A program made the translations under genes and the position numbers. The notes below the pieces were generated by a model. The model saw only the letters and a program-made list of their open reading frames with translations. It had not been told where the DNA came from and did not search any database. A stretch of DNA of 64,000 bases, taken from positions 186,001 through 250,000 of the forward strand of contig JADDMT010000010.1 in assembly GCA_021401465.1 (NCBI GenBank). Direction: 5' to 3'. The DNA comes from Teratosphaeria epicoccoides. Lineage: Eukaryota > Ascomycota > Dothideomycetes > Mycosphaerellales > Teratosphaeriaceae. Shown here in pieces: positions 1-10,358 of the stretch. Each line of letters begins with the position of its first letter. The stretch's first letter is position 1.

Positions 1-444
1 GTGCCGCTTGGATCGAACATAACTGCATCATGCCTATCTTACATGTAGTCAACATCTTGACTGCCACAGCGTCCGGACCATGGCACGTGACACATTCTAC
101 GCCTCCACAGTGACCCTTGGCTGGGGGAAAGACAGAGCAGCATCATGTGAAACCTTGTCTGCAGCTGCTTCCTGCAGCAGGCAACCTGCGACCCAATAAC
201 TTCCCAAAAGCTACTACCTCCACCAGTCACAAATAGTATAGGTAAGTACAAAGCATCGAACTATGGGCTGCTGAAGGATCATGCTCAGCCTTGCAGTGGC
301 ACGCCTCTTCCTTCAACTACATCCTTCACTTAACAAGGCTACCTTATTGTTCACATCAACCCCACGCCTTTCTTCTTACTACTCATCCCTAATGACACCT
401 TCTTCACTTGTTCTCCCACTTGAGTTGACCTGCTACAATTCGTC
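1..444. other. Gene-free 5' edge / promoter of the glycine-rich protein gene
   Basis: No coding region is recognisable on either strand. The last 150 bases are pyrimidine-rich (repeated cttc/ctcc tracts), as in many fungal 5' leaders, and lead into the ATG at 445. No clear TATA box was identified. The start of the window does not cut through a recognisable gene. Confidence 0.5.
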
Positions 445-2962
445 ATGCCCAGCAGACTGTCGAGCCTCTTCAGCAAGGAGAAGGATGCGAAAGCAGAGCG
501 CGAAAACAGCGATTCCGGCTCGCCACCACCCCGTTATGGCGAGCAACCGCCTGAGTACGATGCTGAGCACGTCATACAGCCTCCCGACATGACGACAGGC
601 TTCAGCAACCTCAGCCTGAGCAACAAGAACCAATATGGCTTCCCTACGCCCGATGAATGCATAGCGCACCTCAAAGTACTCGAATGCCTCTACCGCCTTC
701 GGCAGAGCGTTGGCTCGGCAGACGGACTATTTGGCATTCACGACAGTGTGGTGACGGAGTCAGGAGTTGAGATCAACGACAAAACTTCCGAGCTTCTGGC
801 CAAGCTGGCAGAGAAACGATGGGCCACCTTCGTCTCGAGAGCAGTGGACCGGTTCGAGGCGTGGATACTTGCGCTGCTTCCACAAGCGAAAGCCATCACT
901 CTCCAAGGGCTGACGGCTGGAGCAAAGAGCGAGGTCCTGCTCGACCGTCCAGTCCATGCGCCTCTGCAGTTCAGCAAGAATAACATGCCGCCGATCGACG
1001 TGCTGATGGTCTGGCATGCTTACATGCTGAACCCAAGAGCTTACCTTGAGGACAGCATTAGGTAAGCACAGCAAGATTCACATCCTTGGGCACGCTGCAT
1101 GCTAGTCAGCGCTACCGCCGCGGGTGTATTGATGGATGAAATCACTGCTCCATGAGACAATGACTGACCACCCACCCATGACTTAAGGCTGGGACGGATG
1201 ACTATCTGGCATACACCAATGCCGTGGTGCGCCGTAGCGAGTTGCATCAATTCTACGACGTTCGATTTCGTGGCAGGCGAAGCAGCCGAGGCGCTCTTCG
1301 AGCAAATTACGGGTCTGTCTTGGAACAATCTTGCCATGGTTAGCCCCAGAGTCGTCCAATGTCCAGACTGTTGCTCCAACAACGCTGCGCAATGGACTAC
1401 GTGCTCAGATCATGCTCCACGAACTCACATCGCCGACTACAAAGTGCTCTCGGCAGCATTGGATGAAATGTTATCCTCTGGATCAGGCTTCTCCGACAAA
1501 GATTTTGCACTGACCTGTCCATTATGCCAGAATCTCATCACACACGAACGCCTTAGAGCCGGCAAGTTTCGCTCCGATGTGCGCAAGCTCTTTGACAACG
1601 GCGTGCCCATGGGGGGCACAATTTTGGGCATCAACGGCATTCCAGGCAGGTTCAACAGCGAAGTGGACGTCGAATACAAATACGTCAGCCAGACCACCAA
1701 CGATCTCATTCTCCGTGGCCTTGGCGCACACATCCTCAAGCAGCCCAAGTTAGGGGGCAGCGGTGACAATGAGAGTATGCTGGGCATTCGGAAGATGGTC
1801 GAGGAGTTTACGAAGGACAAGAAGTACATGCGCAAAGTGCGAGAGAGTTCTTCGCCTCGCATGAGCCGTATCGAAAAGATTGGAATCCGGCGCATGATGT
1901 CACGATATTGGGAGAATCATTCTTCCTTCGCTCTCGACCTAGTTGGCGCAGTCATTCGACAGGGCAGCTTCGTGGAGAAGATGCACAACATCGACTGGCT
2001 TCACTCACCTGCGCTGCCGTCGACGATGAAGCGGCTCATCATCAAGTATCAGCGCTTCGTCTCGATCATGGAAGACCCGCGCTCGATGGCTGTGCCGACA
2101 CTCGACGTTGATCTTGCGTGGCATTCTCACCAGCTTGACCCAGCAGGGTACATGTCATACACAGTCAAGCGCACAAAACAGTTCGTCGATCACGACGACA
2201 AAGTCGCTGAGACGAAGCTCAACGATGCCTTCGTTTGGACCTCCAAGACCTACCAGAAGCTTTATGGCGAGCCGTACTCTACTTGCAACTGCTGGTACTG
2301 TGAGGCCGTACGTGAGTCGCACACTTCGGCTGTCTCTCGACTGTTCAACACCACACCAGCATCAGTCAATGATCAATTGCACGCTTCTACCGAGGATCCC
2401 CGGAAGTCCGTCGATATTTCTGCGCATAATGCTGTCAGACCGACGGACGAGAGCAGCTACAAGCTCTCCGCAGATTTGAAGGCAGATGCACTGGAGAAGC
2501 AGTATCAGAAGGCGTGCGAGAGGGCACGCAGAAAGGGCAAGACGCAGCCGCGAAGAGACGACTACTACTACTCTGATGCCTGGGGTTACCCAGTGTATAT
2601 TCCAGCCTATAGCCCGTAGGTAGGCTACGTGCCATATGCGCCAGTGTACTATCCAGTGACACCGGGCTGTATGGCGCTTGGAGCTGGGTCGGCTGGAAAT
2701 TGCTGCGCTGGTACTTGTGGAGGAGGTGCAGCGGCCGGGAATTGTGGCGGCATGGGCGGCGGCTGTACGGGCGGTATGGCAGGAGGTTGTGGTAAGTTTC
2801 TTGTGATATATGACTCGAGTGAAAGTCAATGCTGACGCTGTTCCTGACAGGCGGTGGTGGAGGAGGCGGTGGTGGTGGTTGCGGAGGTTAGTTTCAGCAC
2901 ATGCACGCACATCATTCTATGAGCACTTTACTAACTTGTCCGTAGGAGGTGGCGGAGGTTGA
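445..2962 (+). CDS. Glycine-rich domain-containing (DUF1399/GRDP-like) protein, reading frame broken by an in-frame TAG
   Basis: Exon 1 is 445-1061, followed by an intron at 1062-1187 (GTAAGC...TTAAG, branch-like ctgac). Exon 2 opens at 1188 and reads to a TAG at 2617-2619, giving about 676 residues. The frame then stays open beyond the TAG to 2791. Two introns that keep phase (2792-2850, GTAAGT...ACAG; 2887-2945, GTTAGT...GTAG) join exon 3 (2851-2886) and exon 4 (2946-2962, ending TGA). Read through, the product would be about 757 residues with a Gly/Cys-rich tail, as this family often has. The body has the family's W-H-A-Y and W-H-S-H-Q-L-D-P motifs (the latter near 2120-2145) and CxxC pairs. 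Family members are poorly characterised; plant relatives are linked to stress and development. The start ATG follows a pyrimidine-rich leader. The TAG may be a recent nonsense mutation, a sequencing error or readthrough. Confidence 0.8.
2617..2619 (+). other. In-frame TAG interrupting the glycine-rich protein gene
   Basis: The codons around it read AGC CCG TAG GTA GGC TAC. Upstream and downstream frames are identical (position 1 modulo 3). I tested whether a short intron could remove the TAG: candidate GT sites at 2616 and 2620 pair only with AG sites 29-41 nt away, which is too short, and the 41-nt option shifts the frame. The following bases do not match the known UGA-CUA or UAG-CAR-YYA readthrough contexts. 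Confidence 0.8.
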
Positions 2963-3867
2963 TGAATGCCTGCCGCCGATCACCTGTTCATTTATGTCTC
3001 GGCGGGATTCCACCTGGTAGGCCTTGACTCCGTTGAACTCCACATTGCTTGCCAACTATGTCGAGCAGCACTGACAGCGATAGAGATTATCGACGACAGA
3101 CCGTGTATGTGGGTAAGTGCGAGAGCTGCATCAGTCCCAGCACCAGAGTAAGCGATCAGGATGGTGATAGTGGATGTTAGAAGTCAGGGTGATGAGCCTA
3201 TCTCGAGTCGATTGGGTCTGCTGCCATCCCGCTGCTGATGAGAAGCTGGTAGAGCGCGAGGATTTGGCGTTGGTCGACGGGTGGTGAGAAAGATGGCTCA
3301 GTTGAGGCGGGAGGCGGGGAAGATTGTGACGAGTCTGAGTACTACTGTGAGCATTGATGTGAGCAAGCCTCGAACCCCGGATTGCACTCGCACAGAGACC
3401 AAACATGTGTGCAATCCGCTTCGTCCTCGTAGGGAGCAAGCATCGAGGTCCAGGAAGTCTATCCTGTACACTCTGTCCTGCTCCATCAGATGGGAAAGAT
3501 TCCTGGAGTCGCGTCCGCTGGGACGCGACGCGCCTGTTTGGCGAGGACGTCGCGCTTCTGCCTGCTTGGGCTGCCTGCTGCTAGCTTCTTCAACGATCGT
3601 TCCTTTCATTACGTCCACATGCGGTCGATCTCGCCATCGGGAAACGGTCACTGTGCATCAACGACTCGCTCTCGCAAGAACACGAACACTTTGACGCGTG
3701 AGAGTCGCGTCATTGGCGCGCACACCCCTGCAGGAAACCTTAGTCCCGATTACCATTTCTGGGACAAGCTCCGAGCATTATTGCATGTGAGTTGACAGCA
3801 TCAACATCAATCGCTCCAGACGTTCAGTCACGGCCACTACTATCACAGTCGATTCATTGATGAATGT
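2963..3867. other. Gene-free spacer between the glycine-rich protein gene and RAD16
   Basis: Only short overlapping open frames without recognisable family similarity occur here. The last 100 bases before 3868 presumably contain the RAD16 promoter, but no clear TATA element was found. Confidence 0.5.
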
Positions 3868-6800
3868 GTGAAGGCCGAGAGAAACCTTGGAATCCGGCAG
3901 AAACACCATCAAACTTTGTCTCGTAGGCAGCGATCTCCCGAAATGCCGAGAAAGTCATTGACGGGAGCGCACAAGACCTCCTGTACGCACTCATGCCTGC
4001 ATTGTGTATCGCAGCAGACTGCGCGACAATCGAATGCTGACGCCGTTCCAGACTCTCTAGACAATGCAAGAACGTTGTCATTCAAACCGTCAGCCGTCGG
4101 AAAGAACAAGTCATTCGCGGTGGCAAATCGAGCCGCTGTCGCAGATTCCTCAGCCACTGAGGACGAAGTTGAAATAGCACCTCGCACACGATCGCGACGA
4201 GTTGTCACTGGAGTCAAGGTTCCAGTCATGCCTCCAGCGAACCTGAAAGCTAAGAGGATGAAGGTCGAGACAGCATCCCCAACCGACAGCAGCATGTCCA
4301 GCGCTGCAAGCACACCACAGGCAGATTCTGAAGAGTACGAGACGCCTGGGACAACGCCAGCGGTATCCGTGCGAGGCACTTCCAATTTGAAGCGCAGGCG
4401 GGGCACTCGAAGCTCCTTGGGCAAGCAGGTGAGCAAGATGGACGACTCCGACGATGACATGGAAGATCAGGATTTGGCCTTGGCAATGCAGCTACAAGAA
4501 GAGGAGTACGCGGATCTGGCGAAGCCTACATCAAGCAAGAGGCGAAAGACATCGCAACACCAAGTGGACGACTCAGAAGACTTAGAAAGCGAGCTTAGTG
4601 AGCTTGATTCCGTGGCATCTGTGGAGGAGGTTGTCCGTCAGCCCACCAGAAAGAATTACGGGCCCAGCATGAATAGAAAGGCAATGCGGCGTCCCACAAT
4701 GCCGGCAACACGCAAGAAGACTGCCACTCCTGTCCGCAAGGCGAGCGCTAAGGCCCGCAAGTCCATCGGCAAGACTCCTGTACTGAAGATTGAGGATAGT
4801 GATGGGTCCGAGCCGGAAGAGCTTAGTGAGATTGAGAGCGAGGACAACTTCAGAACCGGTGAATCTGAGACCGAGGCCGTGTCGACCGGCGTTAGTGACA
4901 CAGAGTCAGACGTACCGCTTGCGACCATAAGCCGCACCACCGCGCCAAAGCTTAAGAAGCAGACCGTCAAAGGATGGCGCCGACGTCGTTTTGGCAACCA
5001 CACTGCGGCTTCTGCTGCGCGGGTGGCCGAGGAGCTTGAGGAGTTCTGTCTCACCAGGAAGGAGCGGGAGAGGAAAAAGCTGGAAAAAGCGCATCCCGGG
5101 ATCAAGACTATGTGGACCGATCTGGAGAAGATTCCTGTCATCACTCCCGTCGCCCGTCCTCAGCCTGCCGACATCAATCGAAAGTTGAAGCAGTTCCAGC
5201 TCGAGGGCCTAGACTGGATGATCAAGCAAGAGCAGACGCAGTACAAGGGCGGCTTGTTGGGCGACGAGATGGGTATGGGCAAGACTATCCAGGCTGTCTC
5301 GCTGATCATGTCCGACTATCCGCAGAAGGAGCCCACTCTTGTAGTCGTGCCACCAGTCGCTCTCATGCAGTGGTCGTCTGAGATCCAAGAGTACACCGAT
5401 GGCAAGCTCAACGTGCTTGTTTATCACGGTCAGAACAACAAGATCAAGGGCATGACCGTCAAGCAGCTCAAGAAGTTCGACGTCATCATGATCTCGTACA
5501 ACAGCCTGGAGTCGCTGCATCGCAAGGAGACTAAGGGCTGGACGCGAGGCGAGGATATCGTCAGGGAAGATTCGCCCATCAACGTCATCCACTTCCATCG
5601 CTTGATCTTGGACGAGGCACATAGTATCAAGTCACGCAACACTGGCGTGGCTAAGGCATGCTTTGCGCTCCGGGGCACGTATAAGTGGTGTTTGTCGGGA
5701 ACACCGGTCCAGAATCGCATTGGCGAGTTCTTCTCGCTGCTGCGTTTCCTGGAAGTTCGTCCGTTCGCTGATTATTTTTGCAAGAAGTGCCCATGTGCCT
5801 TCCTCCACTGGAAGCTCGACGAGGACCATATGTGCACAGTCTGCAAGCACACTGGCATGGAACATGTCTCAGTCTTCAATCAGGAACTGCTCAATCCCTT
5901 GACACAATCGGAGGAGGCTGACGAGCGCTCTGCGGCTATGGACAAGCTGCACCTGATCACCGCTCGCATTATGTTGCGCCGCATGAAGCGAGACCACACG
6001 AGCTCCATGGAGCTGCCGCCAAAGGAGGTGGTGGTGCACAACGAGTTTTTCGGCGACGTCGAGCGTGATTTCTCAAGCTCGATCATGAGCAACACCACGC
6101 GCACCTTTGATACCTACGTTGCTCGTGGTGTCATGCTGAACAACTATGCCAACATTTTTGGTCTCATCATGCAGATGCGCCAGGTCTCCAACCACCCAGA
6201 TCTGCTTCTGAAAAAGCACGCGCATGAAGGTCAGAACGTTCTCGTCTGCAACATCTGCGACGAGGTTGCCGAAGAGGCTATTCGCTCCGTCTGCAAGCAC
6301 GAGTTCTGTCGCTCCTGCGTCAAGTCCTACCTTCAATCCGTCGAGCAGACCGGCGGAGATGCCGACTGTCCGCGCTGCCACATTCCGCTGGCCATCGACC
6401 TGGACCAGCCCGACATTGAGCAGGATGAGGAAGTCGTCAAGAAGAACTCGATCGTCAATCGCATCAACATGGCGAATTGGACCTCATCCACCAAGATAGA
6501 GATGCTGGTCTACGAGTTGTACAAGCTTCGCAGCAAGAAGCAGACTTTGAAGAGCATCGTTTTCTCGCAGTTCACATCCATGCTGCAGCTGGTGGAGTGG
6601 AGGCTGAGGCGCGCAGGATTCAGTACGGTCATGCTTGATGGATCGATGACGCCTATTCAGCGTCAAAAGAGCATTGAGCATTTCATGACGAATTCTGACT
6701 GCGAGGTTTTTCTCGTCTCGCTCAAAGCTGGCGGTGTAGCGCTGAATCTGACAGAGGCGTCCCGAGTTTTCATCGTGGACCCGTGGTGGAACCCAGCAGC

Positions 6801-7011
6801 TGAGTGGCAGTCTGCTGATAGGTGTCATCGCATTGGGCAGAAGAGGCCGTGTGTCATCACTCGGCTGGTGATTGAGGATTCGGTGGAGTCACGTATCGTG
6901 ATGCTTCAGGAGAAGAAGGCGAACATGATTAACGGGACTATCAACAAGGACAAAGGCAGCATGGAGAAGTTGACGCCGGAGGATATGCAGTTCTTGTTCC
7001 GTGGCACATAG
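3868..7011 (+). CDS. RAD16: RAD16-type SNF2 ATPase with RING finger (nucleotide excision repair)
   Basis: This is a single open frame of 1047 codons with no intron. In yeast, Rad16 with Rad7 forms the GG-NER complex that repairs the non-transcribed strand, using DNA-translocase activity and a RING E3 function. The N-terminal 400 residues are charged, low-complexity and basic/acidic. The SNF2 domain follows: motif I DEMGMGKT near residue 465, DEAH near 580. A Cys-rich insert (CKKCPCAF...CTVCKHT) lies at about 635-665, a RING finger CNIC...CKHEFC...CPRC at about 793-840, and the helicase-C part begins with SIVFSQF near 896. The order SNF2-N, RING, SNF2-C and the ending FLFRGT are typical of RAD16. 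A second ATG at 3943 (MPRKSL) is an alternative start; the first 25 residues are the least certain part. This is one of three SNF2 ATPases in the window. Confidence 0.95.
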   Translation: MKAERNLGIRQKHHQTLSRRQRSPEMPRKSLTGAHKTSCTHSCLHCVSQQTARQSNADAVPDSLDNARTLSFKPSAVGKNKSFAVANRAAVADSSATEDEVEIAPRTRSRRVVTGVKVPVMPPANLKAKRMKVETASPTDSSMSSAASTPQADSEEYETPGTTPAVSVRGTSNLKRRRGTRSSLGKQVSKMDDSDDDMEDQDLALAMQLQEEEYADLAKPTSSKRRKTSQHQVDDSEDLESELSELDSVASVEEVVRQPTRKNYGPSMNRKAMRRPTMPATRKKTATPVRKASAKARKSIGKTPVLKIEDSDGSEPEELSEIESEDNFRTGESETEAVSTGVSDTESDVPLATISRTTAPKLKKQTVKGWRRRRFGNHTAASAARVAEELEEFCLTRKERERKKLEKAHPGIKTMWTDLEKIPVITPVARPQPADINRKLKQFQLEGLDWMIKQEQTQYKGGLLGDEMGMGKTIQAVSLIMSDYPQKEPTLVVVPPVALMQWSSEIQEYTDGKLNVLVYHGQNNKIKGMTVKQLKKFDVIMISYNSLESLHRKETKGWTRGEDIVREDSPINVIHFHRLILDEAHSIKSRNTGVAKACFALRGTYKWCLSGTPVQNRIGEFFSLLRFLEVRPFADYFCKKCPCAFLHWKLDEDHMCTVCKHTGMEHVSVFNQELLNPLTQSEEADERSAAMDKLHLITARIMLRRMKRDHTSSMELPPKEVVVHNEFFGDVERDFSSSIMSNTTRTFDTYVARGVMLNNYANIFGLIMQMRQVSNHPDLLLKKHAHEGQNVLVCNICDEVAEEAIRSVCKHEFCRSCVKSYLQSVEQTGGDADCPRCHIPLAIDLDQPDIEQDEEVVKKNSIVNRINMANWTSSTKIEMLVYELYKLRSKKQTLKSIVFSQFTSMLQLVEWRLRRAGFSTVMLDGSMTPIQRQKSIEHFMTNSDCEVFLVSLKAGGVALNLTEASRVFIVDPWWNPAAEWQSADRCHRIGQKRPCVITRLVIEDSVESRIVMLQEKKANMINGTINKDKGSMEKLTPEDMQFLFRGT

Positions 7012-8853
7012 AGGGACGATGATTCAATGATTGCTACGTATTGTTATCACGAGAGAGAAGTGCAGAAGGGAGCGAACAGGGCGCTATCAATATATGTAAT
7101 ACTATGCGCAATGCAGCGATTATCGAAAGCTGCCTTGCGATCCTGAGTCATATCTGTCACTCTGCCTACTGCACCTTCGTGTCATCTGACCTCGCCAAAT
7201 CGCCATGAGAGATGTCTTGCCACTCCGCCCACATCGACGATGGCACTGGAGAAAGGCAGTCCAAAGCGGCTCAGAAGGAGCCGTGTCTTCTGCACAGCAT
7301 CGGCGATCGTCGCTGTGGAAAGGCGGAGGCTCAAGGATCACACCTGAAAAGTATGTGGGCCGGCATTTACTTTGTGATACAAGCGAGCAGAGCTGGAATG
7401 AAGCTGTTGTGACAAATACCACAAGTCGGGTCTGCGTCCGTCTCCGTCGAGTGGTATAGACCGCCAGCTCGTACCCATGTACCCATGTGCCTTGCAGAGC
7501 CGAGCCCAGAGCCACGGGAGGAGCGGAGGGGACAGGCCCTGCGTCATGCGTCATGCGTCTACACCAGCCACAGCTGTGTTGCACGACAGTCGGCAATGCG
7601 CGGAGCCCTGGGGAGACCTCTCGGTTCTTCCGCGACTGACAGTGTGATATGGATGCAATGGTCTGGTCTTGCCGCGCTGGCCTCCTAATCTCGCAGGTCC
7701 ACTAGATGTGAATGGCTCGTGCTCGTCTAGCTAGCAGGCAACAATCCGTGCTGTTCGCGATCATCCAGGTACCTAGGAAGCGGGAGAGATATTGTTTCGT
7801 CCTGGCTTCCTTCGTAGGGGCCGGCATCTCGTTGGGGTGGCCTTCTTGTGAAGACCCTCGACTGGGCCACGGAATACTGCATGTTGGCCATGTGCTCGCT
7901 GCTTCAGCCTTGCTCTTTTTGAAGCCTTTTGTTTATTTGTACCATCAGATGCATTGTCCAGACTGCTCGTTGTGGCAGCGAAGCGCATCTGCACTGACGG
8001 CGTTCTCGCCGCAACCCAGGGGTTCGGCGAGTCTCGGTCTCCTCGCCATGGAGCTGCTCGCCAAGGCATCATTTGTGGATGTGGACGTTCTTCCTACAGC
8101 TTTCAAAAGATGCTCTGAGCTTGCTTAATTTTGCTCGCCGCGCAGGAGTCGGCGTTCAACAGGAATGACCTTGGTGTAGTGTTGTCGCACAGCCAAGCCA
8201 GCGTGAGCCGGCCAGTGTCACATGTCCGTCAATTTCTCGCATTATTAGACCCAAGGCTGGCCTCAGGGGCAATCTGATGCCGTGAGCCGCGGTGAAGAGG
8301 AGACGCCGACGGGGCGAGTGCAGTCTAGAAAGAGTTTCGGCAGCAAGAACCTTCTTTGAATGGCCCACGACAGCCTGCAGCTGCTCAAACACAACCAATG
8401 CTCACGGAAGCAGCAGGATGTGAATGGGCTGGCGGAGGGAGCACAGACGAGACTGTGCAAGCAATGCGAGACACTGACGGCCACAAACTTGCAATTCCCA
8501 AGTCCAACATCTTCATCCTGATGCACTAAGCAGGACGGATAACGTCCAGGCGATCGAAATGCAGGAGTCATCTGCAAGATTGAAGTCTGAACTCCGCGTG
8601 GACTTCTATCTGCTGTCTTCACATTCGTCTACCACTGTTCGAGACGTATTAGACTTCAATTCCTGTATGTTTCGCGCGAGGGGTGCTGCAGGGCATTTAC
8701 CTTGGTTGTCAAACATTCAGCGGGATAGGGGCTCACCGCTCAACCAGAGTTAGTGGGAATGATGCAGTATATATTGGCGGTCTCACTCGTCCCCTTGCAC
8801 ATACCATAGCTCGCGGCCTCAATTCCTAAACAAGCTTCACCACAATCGCAATC
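7012..8853. other. Gene-free spacer between RAD16 and the thioredoxin-like gene
   Basis: No family-recognisable coding region is visible on either strand. Open frames such as the one at 7712-8128 show no domain and no splice support. Short tandem motifs occur (tgtaccca twice near 7475-7490; gcgtcat twice near 7541). The last 100 bases are the promoter of the downstream gene. Confidence 0.5.
8768..8774 (+). promoter_or_regulatory. TATA box of the thioredoxin-like gene
   Basis: The sequence TATATAT lies 80-86 bases before the ATG at 8854 and is followed by a C/T-rich stretch (ctcactcgtcccc), a common fungal core-promoter layout for well-expressed genes. This is inferred from position and sequence only. 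Confidence 0.5.
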
Positions 8854-9219
8854 ATGGTTCACCAAGAGCTTAACAGCCGCGAGGAGTTCGAGAACGCTAT
8901 CAAGAGCAACCCGGGCAAGCATGTCTTCATCATGGCCTACGAGGGTGATGCACCCGCGGATGCTGATGAGTACGTTGCCTGCAGCCGAGCATTCAGACGT
9001 TTTTCCACTGACAGCATCCACAGGCATGCCGCTAAGCATACCGACCAAGTCGCTTCGTACAAGTTCGACCTGGGCAAGGCTCCACAGGCCAAGAAGGTTC
9101 ACGGCATTGAGAAGACTCCTAGTGCTCTCATTTACAAGGACGGCGAGCTCGTGAAGAAGGTTGATGGTATGGACCCGACAGAGATGCAGTCGGTTGGCAA
9201 GATTCTTGGCGGTGTTTGA
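8854..9219 (+). CDS. Thioredoxin-fold protein lacking the CxxC active site
   Basis: Exon 1 is 8854-8969 and exon 2 is 9024-9219. The intron 8970-9023 (GTACGT...CACAG, branch-like ctgac) is 54 nt and free of stops in frame. Spliced, the product is 103 residues, the normal size for a thioredoxin. The C-terminal half keeps the fold signature: a VASYKFDL strand, KTPSALIYKDGE around the cis-proline, and a final helix. Where thioredoxins carry WCGPC, this protein has GDAPADADE, so it has no redox cysteine pair and is unlikely to act as a disulfide reductase. It may be a structural or regulatory paralogue. The start is supported by CAATCATGG context and the TATA box 80 bases upstream. The role is unknown. 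Confidence 0.75.
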   Translation: MVHQELNSREEFENAIKSNPGKHVFIMAYEGDAPADADEYVACSRAFRRFSTDSIHRHAAKHTDQVASYKFDLGKAPQAKKVHGIEKTPSALIYKDGELVKKVDGMDPTEMQSVGKILGGV

Positions 9220-9477
9220 AGGACGATCGACGGGAAAACATGGGTTGAACGGCTGGAATCTGGCACGCATAGCAGTTTCGTGTTGTCGTTCTAGAAGTAC
9301 AATGTGAGCCGCGCGCTCTCTTCGTACAACTTGCGTTCCCTGCGTTGCCCAGTTCTGCACGCACGCCCCCTCGCCCGTGGAGCCGTTATTGCAGACGCGG
9401 TACGGTACCAACGACCAAAAACACATCTCGTGTGCTTGCACGCTCTCTTCCTCTTGACTCGGATTTCATGGTGCCAC

Positions 9478-10102
9478 TCAATCATTGCTAGCACACCCGC
9501 GACATCCGCAGCTTACGCACTGAATCTCTTGGTCCTCCTTCAGCTGCTCGCGTGGCACACGGCATATACACGTACTGTTAAAGTTCGTCTCCTTCGTCTG
9601 GATGCAGCGGAGGCAGCACAGCTTTTCGTATCCCTGTTTCTTCCACTTGGCGATCAAGTTGGGATCAGCATAACCATTCTTGAGCAACCAGTCGTAGAGC
9701 TGCCTGGTGATTGCTTCTTTCTCATAGTAAAGGTCGTAGATGTATCTCGAGCCTGTATGCACGGCCCATCAGTATGTCTCACGCAGCCCGCCAACCGCCT
9801 GTGGTCATAGAGACGATAGCTCTCACCTTAGCGGCCCTCCTATAGGCAGGTATGCAATTAAGGCAGTGCATAATTTGTACCAAAAGCGGAGCTTGTACGT
9901 ATGGACTCTGTCAGTATGCGGGATACCTACGCTGATGTGTGATCTGGAATATCGGCCACTGCATCTCGTGCTTCTTCTTGCCGTCGTGGTTTGCATTCTC
10001 GGCATCTTTCATGGTGTTTTGGAACTCGATGAGCGTATCTTCGATATCCTCGAAGCCATCGGGTGGAGGCTTGCGACTTGACTTGCTCCTAATTGCGGGC
10101 AT
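9478..10102 (-). CDS. BUD31: BUD31/G10 spliceosome protein
   Basis: Exon 1 runs 10102-9931 and exon 2 9752-9478, with a 178-nt intron (GTAGGT...TACAG, 9930-9753). The product is 148 residues, matching the 144-157 of the family. It starts with the family hallmark RKPPPDG, then WPIFQI, RYIYDLYY, GYADPNLIAKWKKQGYE, and ends in a cysteine-rich zinc-binding region (CCLRC, CIC, CVSCGCRGC). BUD31 is a core subunit of the activated spliceosome (Bact/C complexes) acting in the nucleus. The gene is divergent from CBP80 across 256 bases, so two nuclear mRNA-processing factors share one upstream region. It is convergent with the thioredoxin-like gene, with 258 bases between stops. Confidence 0.95.
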
Positions 10103-10358
10103 CTTGGTGACTCGCGACGAAACCTCAACGTGTCTAGGTGTTTGGTGAAGAAAATGTCTGTGTAGGAAAAGTGACGACTAGCGCATACATGTATGCCTCG
10201 GAGTAAAATTGTTTCACCGATGGCCGAGGAAGCTTGGACTGCTTCCATCAAGTGGCATTTGAAACGCGACCAAGGTCATCTTCAACTTACCAAGTGAAGG
10301 CAAGCTAGCTCGTATAGTCATTCATTCATTCATTCATTCATTCATTCAATCTGCGGAT
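10103..10358. promoter_or_regulatory. Shared divergent promoter of BUD31 and CBP80
   Basis: The two start codons (10102 on the minus strand, 10359 on the plus strand) are 256 bases apart, so one region must serve both genes. It holds the CATT microsatellite described separately. No TATA box is evident. Coregulation is inferred from the arrangement. Confidence 0.55.
10319..10348 (+). repeat. (CATT)n microsatellite in the CBP80 5' leader
   Basis: Thirty bases of uninterrupted CATT (7.5 units) end 10 bases before the CBP80 ATG. On the other strand this is (AATG)n, which would place ATG triplets within the BUD31 upstream region only if transcription began far upstream. Length polymorphism is likely. 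Confidence 0.9.

Noticed and set aside
2616..2656. Possible 41-nt intron removing the in-frame TAG
   Set aside because: Too short for a fungal intron and it would shift the frame away from the Gly/Cys tail.
7712..8128. 138-codon frame between RAD16 and the thioredoxin-like gene
   Set aside because: No recognisable domain, no clear promoter or splice context and composition like surrounding non-coding DNA.
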